Origin: an uncultured Bacilli bacterium
GTDB lineage: Bacteria > Bacillota_I > Bacilli_A > RF39 > UBA660
NCBI GenBank assembly: GCA_944351315.1
Contig: CALVPL010000037.1
Coordinates: 1 to 10,644 of the forward strand
Reading direction: 5' to 3'
DNA length: 10,644 nucleotides
The stretch's first letter is position 1; each line of letters begins with the position of its first letter. Shown here piece after piece: positions 7,381 to 10,644 of this stretch. The notes under the pieces are model-generated. The model did not search any database. It was not told the origin of the DNA and saw only the letters and a list, made by a program, of their open reading frames with translations. Made by a program: the position numbers and the translations under genes.

Positions 7381-7409
7381 TTGAAATCTGGAATAAAATT
7401 TGATATGAT
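7381..7409 (+). promoter_or_regulatory. Plus-strand sigma-A promoter inside the inserted segment
   Basis: TTGAAA (7381-7386) is followed by exactly 17 bases and TATGAT (7404-7409), with the extended motif TGA directly before it. This is the best plus-strand promoter in the gap. It would start RNA near 7416 and produce either a small RNA or a leader of about 300 nt for the sortase gene. Confidence 0.6.
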
Positions 7410-7489
7410 TAGTATATAGCATCAACATAAAAAGTTGATAATTACTATTAAATCCAGCAGACATAAGGACTTAGCCACTGTGTAAATTG

Positions 7490-7525
7490 TTTTTTTTAAA
7501 TTTTTTAAACTTAATTTAAAAAAAA
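7490..7525 (+). repeat. AT-only hairpin with 13-bp perfect stem
   Basis: Bases 7490-7502 (eight T, then AAATT) are the exact reverse complement of 7513-7525 across a 10-base loop; a G-U pair and further A/T pairs extend the stem slightly. It lies about 75 bases after the start predicted for the plus-strand promoter at 7381-7409. It could end or stabilise a short RNA, or be a simple AT palindrome. It contains only A and T in the stem, so it is a weak terminator by sequence. Confidence 0.6.
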
Positions 7526-7595
7526 TAAATGGTACGCATTTTTTTAATTGCGATAAATTTTGATAAATAAAGGGAAAAACGACTATGTTGTGCTC

Positions 7596-7609
7596 AAAAC
7601 TGTCAAACT
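7596..7609 (-). repeat. Right terminal inverted repeat (14 bp)
   Basis: The plus strand reads AAAACTGTCAAACT, exact reverse complement of 7281-7294, ending 4 bases before direct-repeat copy 2. Confidence 0.85.
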
Positions 7610-7613
7610 CAGG

Positions 7614-7672
7614 ATTATAGCATAAAAATACAAAAATTCTACATAATTTGTCTTTTTTTACAATAATTTTGC
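7614..7672. repeat. 59-bp direct repeat, copy 2
   Basis: 58 of 59 positions are identical to 7219-7277. On its sortase-proximal side it leads straight into the sortase promoter. It also retains the minus-strand TATAAT (7619-7614) in an extended -10 context, now pointing into the inserted segment. Confidence 0.95.
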
Positions 7673-7677
7673 AAAAA

Positions 7678-7688
7678 TATGGTATGAT
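7678..7688 (+). promoter_or_regulatory. Extended -10 promoter of the sortase gene
   Basis: TATGGTATGAT contains TG, one base, then TATGAT (7683-7688), 30 bases before the start codon. A TTTACA at 7657-7662 lies 20 bases upstream, too far for a good -35. It overlaps a TATGGTATG motif shared with the inserted segment. Confidence 0.5.
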
Positions 7689-7718
7689 AATAAAGAAGAA
7701 TGAATTGGTGGTGAGAAG

Positions 7719-9278
7719 TTGAAAAAGATTCTTATACATATTCAAAATCATAGTTTGTTTTTTTCTTATCAACGGAAACAAACTATTCGTGAAGATTTAA
7801 TGAACACCAATATTATAAGTGATAGTGAGCTCGGTTTTACTGACGACTATTTACAGGCTAATAAAAAAATAGTTCTTCCTTTTTTTAAAGAACTTTCTTC
7901 GATGAATAAAATTGATACTCTGGTTTTCCAGAATGTTGAATTAGCTTATTTTATTATTGATTTTTTTAAAAATACTTCTATTCGAACCATCAAAATTAAA
8001 AAACAAGAGGCTGTTTCTTATTCTTTTTGTGAAAAACTGGTTACTTTAAAAAATATTAAAGTGTTAGATTGTTTTACAGTGGCTAACTTTATTTTAGATT
8101 TTTTAGATAATCATGATATCAAGGTGATTACTCACAGTGAAGTTTTATCCCTTTCACCATTTATGCATCAAAATAATTTACAAGATTATTCAACGATGTA
8201 TTATAAAAAGAATTTAGAATTGTATCAAAAATTTACTTTAGATGATCAAGAAGATTTAATTTCTTTATTGAAAATTAATCACTATTTAAAAATTATCGAC
8301 TTTTACTATTATGACCAAGAAGATTTAGAATTTTTATTAGAGAATTTAAAGAATTATCGCTTAAAGAACATTTTAATTCGAATTCATTTTAATATTAAAA
8401 ATAATGAGGATATTCTTTATTTAAAGAACTTAAATAAAAAGTATAAAAAAAGCAAGCTCGTTATCGAGCTTGTATATTCTAAAGAATATTTAGAAGATAA
8501 TTTAATGAAACAAGTTTGTCTAAATACTTTAAAGCTTTGTGGTTTTCTAATTGTCTTTTTTATTCTTGGTACGGTTGGATATATTTTTGTCCAAAATTAT
8601 TATGCAATGCAAGAAGTTAGTTCCATTCAAGATGATGTGGCTTCTGTTATTGAGAAATCTGAGACAGATAATACCGATATTCCAGAAACAAGTGAAGATG
8701 GATTAACTATTAAAAACAAATATATTGCTTCTTTATTAACTATTAATCCTGATATTGTTGGGTATTTAAAGGTAAATAATACCAATATTGATTATCCAGT
8801 AGTTGCCGCGGATGACAATAAGTATTATTTAAAGAAAAATTTGTATCAACAAGACGATATAAATGGTTGGATTTTTATGGATTTCCGAAATTCGGATAAA
8901 AATCTAAACGATAATACCATTATTTATGGCCATAATATGTATTATAGTGGAGTCATGTTTGGAACTTTACATCGAGCCTTAAATTCTTCTTGGTATACAA
9001 ATCCAGAAAATTTGGTGATCACTTTTGATACCATGTACGAATCTATGCAGTGGCAAATCTACTCTATTTATACTATTCCTAAAACGAGTGATTATTTACA
9101 AGTAACTTTTGAGAATGATACGGCAAAACAATCCTATATTGATATGACGAAAAATCGCAGTATTCATGATTTTCAAATTGAAGTTACACCAGAAGATTCT
9201 CTTCTTACTTTATCTACGTGTACAGGGGATAATGAAAGATTAGTTATTCATGCTAAAAGGATTTCTCAAGATTCATAA
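7719..9278 (+). CDS. Class B sortase with a 270-residue cytoplasmic N-terminal region
   Basis: A 519-residue membrane transpeptidase. Residues 335-519 form a class B sortase domain: YPVVAADDNKYYL (359-371), IFMDFRN (385-391), catalytic His405 in IIYGHNMYYSGVMFG, catalytic Cys501 in TLSTC, and Arg507 in ERLVIHAK. A single membrane helix at about 272-292 (GFLIVFFILGTVGYIF) places the enzyme outside the cell. The 270 residues before it are predicted cytoplasmic; they are hydrophobic-patterned with Leu/Ile/Phe and Asn/Lys, possibly leucine-rich-repeat-like, and I do not recognise them. Usual class B sortases are 220-270 residues with a very short N-terminus. The likely start is TTG at 7719 with GGTGGTG at 7707-7713; the next in-frame ATG is residue 28. 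The probable substrate is the divergent NPQTG protein. The 3' end overlaps the convergent glycosyltransferase gene by 13 bp. Confidence 0.93.
   Translation: MKKILIHIQNHSLFFSYQRKQTIREDLMNTNIISDSELGFTDDYLQANKKIVLPFFKELSSMNKIDTLVFQNVELAYFIIDFFKNTSIRTIKIKKQEAVSYSFCEKLVTLKNIKVLDCFTVANFILDFLDNHDIKVITHSEVLSLSPFMHQNNLQDYSTMYYKKNLELYQKFTLDDQEDLISLLKINHYLKIIDFYYYDQEDLEFLLENLKNYRLKNILIRIHFNIKNNEDILYLKNLNKKYKKSKLVIELVYSKEYLEDNLMKQVCLNTLKLCGFLIVFFILGTVGYIFVQNYYAMQEVSSIQDDVASVIEKSETDNTDIPETSEDGLTIKNKYIASLLTINPDIVGYLKVNNTNIDYPVVAADDNKYYLKKNLYQQDDINGWIFMDFRNSDKNLNDNTIIYGHNMYYSGVMFGTLHRALNSSWYTNPENLVITFDTMYESMQWQIYSIYTIPKTSDYLQVTFENDTAKQSYIDMTKNRSIHDFQIEVTPEDSLLTLSTCTGDNERLVIHAKRISQDS
8445..8472 (-). terminator. 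Minus-strand intrinsic terminator embedded in the sortase gene
   Basis: On the minus strand CAAGCTCG (8472-8465) pairs perfectly with CGAGCTTG (8460-8453) across a 4-base loop, followed by C and seven T (8451-8445). It is GC-richer than the surrounding gene and is the best hairpin in the window. No minus-strand gene ends nearby; the only minus-strand gene upstream without its own terminator is the glycosyltransferase, ending at 9266. On the plus strand no T-run follows, so sortase mRNA should read through. Confidence 0.65.
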
Positions 9279-10336
9279 GGTAGCATTAATTCTAAATTTT
9301 TTTGATATCTTTTTTCTTCTGGATTCATTTTAATGGCTTCTTTTACAAAATAAATGGCTTCTTGATAATGGCCTGTATAAAATGCAGCAAGTGAAAAAAG
9401 ATCATAAAAAGCATCATTCCAAGCAAATTCTTCATTAATGTAGGATTTGCTTTTTTCTTTTATTTCATAGGCTTTACTAAGTAAATCATAGGCTTCTTGA
9501 TATTTATTTTGAGTAACATATAAACCGGCAAGTTCGATATACCCTTCTCTTAAATAAGGTGCTTCATTGATTGCTCGTTGCCACCAATTTTCTGCCTCTT
9601 CTAAATATCCTTTGGCTTGATATGCTCGACCTAAAAAACGCATTGAGGCACATCTTTCGTCTTTCCATGTAGCATTTTTACAATTTAAATGACGATGTAA
9701 AGTTTTTATGCAATCATCCCACTTTCGATAAAACATATATTCTCTACCAAGATAATGTAAATTACGATCGTTTTCTGGATCTTCCTCCACACTGATCTCT
9801 AATAATGGTAAATAAGAGCCTCGAGATTTTGTCGGATCTGGATAATGATTTAAAATAATAGGAACCTCGATTTCTTTTTCTTCTTTCTTAGTTGTTAACA
9901 CTTCATGAACCGGATTTTGCCAATGATAATCTGTTCGATTATGAATTTTGTTAGACAAAAAGGTAACACGTGGATTATTTTGTTCGTCTAATTTCCAGTT
10001 ATAAGTATAACGAACTCTTGTCGGTTGTTCTTCCAACCATTTTTCTTCTAATATTTTTCGCCATCCTGGAACGAAAACTTCATCTAAATCTGTAGAAACA
10101 CAAATGTCGGCATCTTTTGGCACTAGAGCTAAGGCTTCATTTCTCGCGGTATCAAACCGCCATGGATAAATCTTTTTTTCGAATACTTTTACATTTCTTT
10201 TTTTTAATTTTTCAACCGTATTATCTGTTGATCCGGTATCTAAAACAATTATTTCATCGGCTTCTTGCATAGAATCTACCCAGCGATTTACAAAATGAGC
10301 TTCATTTTTGGCAATGGCATAGACGATTACTTTCAT
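9266..10336 (-). CDS. GT2-family glycosyltransferase with C-terminal TPR repeats
   Basis: A 356-residue soluble protein, probably transferring a sugar from a nucleotide-sugar donor. The N-terminal half is a GT-A fold of family 2: IAKNEAHFVNRWVDS (8-22), nucleotide-binding DTGSTDNT at 33-40, RFDTARNEAL (60-69), metal-binding DLD at 83-85 in STDLDEVF, and NPVHEVL at 141-147. The C-terminal half (about 190-345) contains helical TPR-like repeats, for example YLGREYMFYRKWDDCI, FLGRAYQAKGYLEEAENWW, ELAGLYVTQNKYQEAYDLL and SLAAFYTGHYQEAIYF. The GT2-TPR layout is shared with protein glycosyltransferases such as SunS, but the acceptor here is unknown. An upstream in-frame ATG (10366) exists, but GGGAGG at 10350-10345 lies 8 bases before the ATG at 10336, which starts the conserved MKVIVYAIAKNE. 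The gene ends in TGA inside the sortase 3' end and no terminator follows directly. Confidence 0.9.
   Translation of the reverse strand: MKVIVYAIAKNEAHFVNRWVDSMQEADEIIVLDTGSTDNTVEKLKKRNVKVFEKKIYPWRFDTARNEALALVPKDADICVSTDLDEVFVPGWRKILEEKWLEEQPTRVRYTYNWKLDEQNNPRVTFLSNKIHNRTDYHWQNPVHEVLTTKKEEKEIEVPIILNHYPDPTKSRGSYLPLLEISVEEDPENDRNLHYLGREYMFYRKWDDCIKTLHRHLNCKNATWKDERCASMRFLGRAYQAKGYLEEAENWWQRAINEAPYLREGYIELAGLYVTQNKYQEAYDLLSKAYEIKEKSKSYINEEFAWNDAFYDLFSLAAFYTGHYQEAIYFVKEAIKMNPEEKRYQKNLELMLPYES
9421..9460 (+). terminator. Candidate plus-strand terminator for the sortase mRNA, inside the glycosyltransferase gene
   Basis: AAGCAAAT (9421-9428) pairs with ATTTGCTT (9445-9452) over 8 bp; the 16-base loop contains a small self-complementary CATTAATG. 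A T-rich tract follows (TTTTCTTT). It lies about 145 bases after the sortase stop, and I saw no better plus-strand hairpin closer. The long loop makes it a weaker call. Confidence 0.35.
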
Positions 10337-10383
10337 ATATAATTCCTCCCAATGTAGTCTATGCATTTTTTATTTTTTGGAAA

Positions 10384-10414
10384 TAAAAAAATCTCGTTTT
10401 TTTTAACGAGATTT
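10384..10414 (-). terminator. Rho-independent terminator after the gene at the right edge
   Basis: On the minus strand AAATCTCGTT (10414-10405) pairs perfectly with AACGAGATTT (10398-10389) across a 6-base loop, and T continues (TTTTATTT). It starts 5 bases after the stop of the right-edge gene and precedes the glycosyltransferase gene, which therefore needs its own promoter in the short gap or partial read-through. Confidence 0.85.
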
Positions 10415-10419
10415 AACTA

Positions 10420-10644
10420 TTATTCATCCCCATAACTACATGGATTTTCGAATAAGTTTTGGATATCTCCTTCACCTGTTGGGAAAGCACTTAAAGAGAA
10501 ATCTTGAGCAAGTGAAGCATTATCCATATCTACAGAAACGGTAATTATATAATTTTGATCATCCATAAAGGTTTTTCCTTGATATCCATCAAATGTTCCG
10601 TTTTCTTCAATTGTACTTACTGCTTCATTATAACTTTCTTGATC
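10420..10644 (-). CDS. Unrecognised protein, C-terminal 74 residues (start lies beyond the window)
   Basis: The frame is open from the right edge of the window to a TAA at 10422-10420, immediately followed by a strong terminator, which supports a real gene end. The visible part reads DQESYNEAVSTIEENG near the edge, then a likely beta-strand pair (KTFMDDQNYIITVSVDM) and an acidic tail with FENPCSYGDE. It contains one Cys. There is no membrane segment in this part. It could be the end of a secreted or lipoprotein-type domain, but nothing visible decides it and I assign no function. Confidence 0.65.
   Translation of the reverse strand, partial: DQESYNEAVSTIEENGTFDGYQGKTFMDDQNYIITVSVDMDNASLAQDFSLSAFPTGEGDIQNLFENPCSYGDE

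Larger units (their letters stand above)
7278..7613. mobile_element. Putative 336-bp insertion with terminal inverted repeats, flanked by a 59-bp duplication
   Basis: This stretch fills the gap between the NPQTG gene and the sortase gene and holds no credible protein gene. Its ends carry a perfect 14-bp inverted repeat: AGTTTGACAGTTTT at 7281-7294 and its reverse complement at 7596-7609. The 59-bp direct repeats abut both ends. This is the architecture of a MITE-like non-autonomous element between target duplications, but 59 bp is far longer than the 2-14 bp usual for transposons. A segmental duplication followed by divergence is the main alternative. Inside are a plus-strand sigma-A promoter (7381-7409), a minus-strand extended -10 (7350-7342) and an AT-only hairpin (7490-7525). 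Removing the segment and one repeat would leave a compact 140-bp divergent promoter region, which supports insertion. Confidence 0.45.

Noticed and set aside
7343..7381. 12-codon minus-strand frame beginning MIDYGTF, reminiscent of short holin-like toxins
   Set aside because: No ribosome binding site, too short, and it overlaps the tandem TATGGTAYG motifs and a -10 element.
7421..7439. ATCAAC/GTTGAT hairpin as a terminator
   Set aside because: Only 6 bp, AT-rich, and not followed by a T-run on either strand.
7422..7781. 119-codon minus-strand open frame spanning the inserted segment and the sortase start
   Set aside because: It lies antisense to the sortase start, runs through repeat copy 2 and the AT hairpin, has no ribosome site, and its Phe/Ile/Leu/Lys-rich translation is what AT-rich non-coding DNA gives.
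8884..8896. TCCGAA-A-TTCGGA palindrome in the sortase gene
   Set aside because: Loop of one base, no T-run, located in conserved coding sequence (MDFRNSDK); best explained by codon content.
10337..10366. Upstream ATG at 10366 as glycosyltransferase start
   Set aside because: It would add MHRLHWEELY, which is the translated ribosome-site region; GGGAGG is ideally placed for the ATG at 10336 and family similarity begins there.

Overview
The window is AT-rich DNA from a low-GC Gram-positive bacterium (Bacillota). Several signals support this: strong AGGAGG-type ribosome binding sites, extended -10 promoters of the TGnTATAAT type, a class B sortase next to an NPQTG surface protein, and cotJ spore-coat genes. 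Trp is written TGG and TGA acts as a stop (the glycosyltransferase gene ends in TGA), so the standard bacterial code fits. I infer a spore-forming or recently spore-forming gut-type Bacilli/Clostridia relative; the sequence does not fix the genus.

Layout: (1) 1-646, minus strand: the start of cotJC (cut by the window edge) preceded by a gene that fuses CotJA-like and CotJB-like parts; the two overlap by 8 bases and form one coat operon. (2) 746-6387, minus strand: two cation-pumping P-type ATPases (a PMCA-type Ca2+ pump upstream, a CtpE/Exp7-like pump downstream) on either side of an unrecognised soluble protein of about 173 residues. Terminators follow the unknown gene and the CtpE-like gene. 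(3) 6503-9278: a divergent pair, a secreted NPQTG-anchored protein (minus) and a class B sortase with an unusual 270-residue cytoplasmic N-terminal region (plus). (4) 9266-10336, minus: a GT2 glycosyltransferase with TPR repeats, tail-to-tail with the sortase gene and overlapping it by 13 bp. (5) 10420-10644, minus: the C-terminal end of an unrecognised protein with a strong terminator.

The most unusual region is the 535-bp gap between the NPQTG gene and the sortase gene. It holds a 336-bp segment with 14-bp terminal inverted repeats, flanked exactly by two copies of a 59-bp sequence (58/59 identical). This looks like a small inserted element with an exceptionally long target duplication. The duplicated sequence carries the NPQTG gene promoter, and the segment carries further promoter-like sites on both strands plus an AT-only hairpin. 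The second unusual point is the sortase/glycosyltransferase junction. There is no terminator between the genes. A near-perfect minus-strand terminator lies about 800 bp inside the sortase gene, and a weaker plus-strand candidate lies inside the glycosyltransferase gene, so the two mRNAs may overlap as antisense partners.

Functionally, the sortase probably anchors the neighbouring NPQTG protein to the cell wall, the ATPases handle Ca2+ or a related cation, and the CotJ proteins belong to the spore coat. Nothing in the window ties these modules into one pathway.
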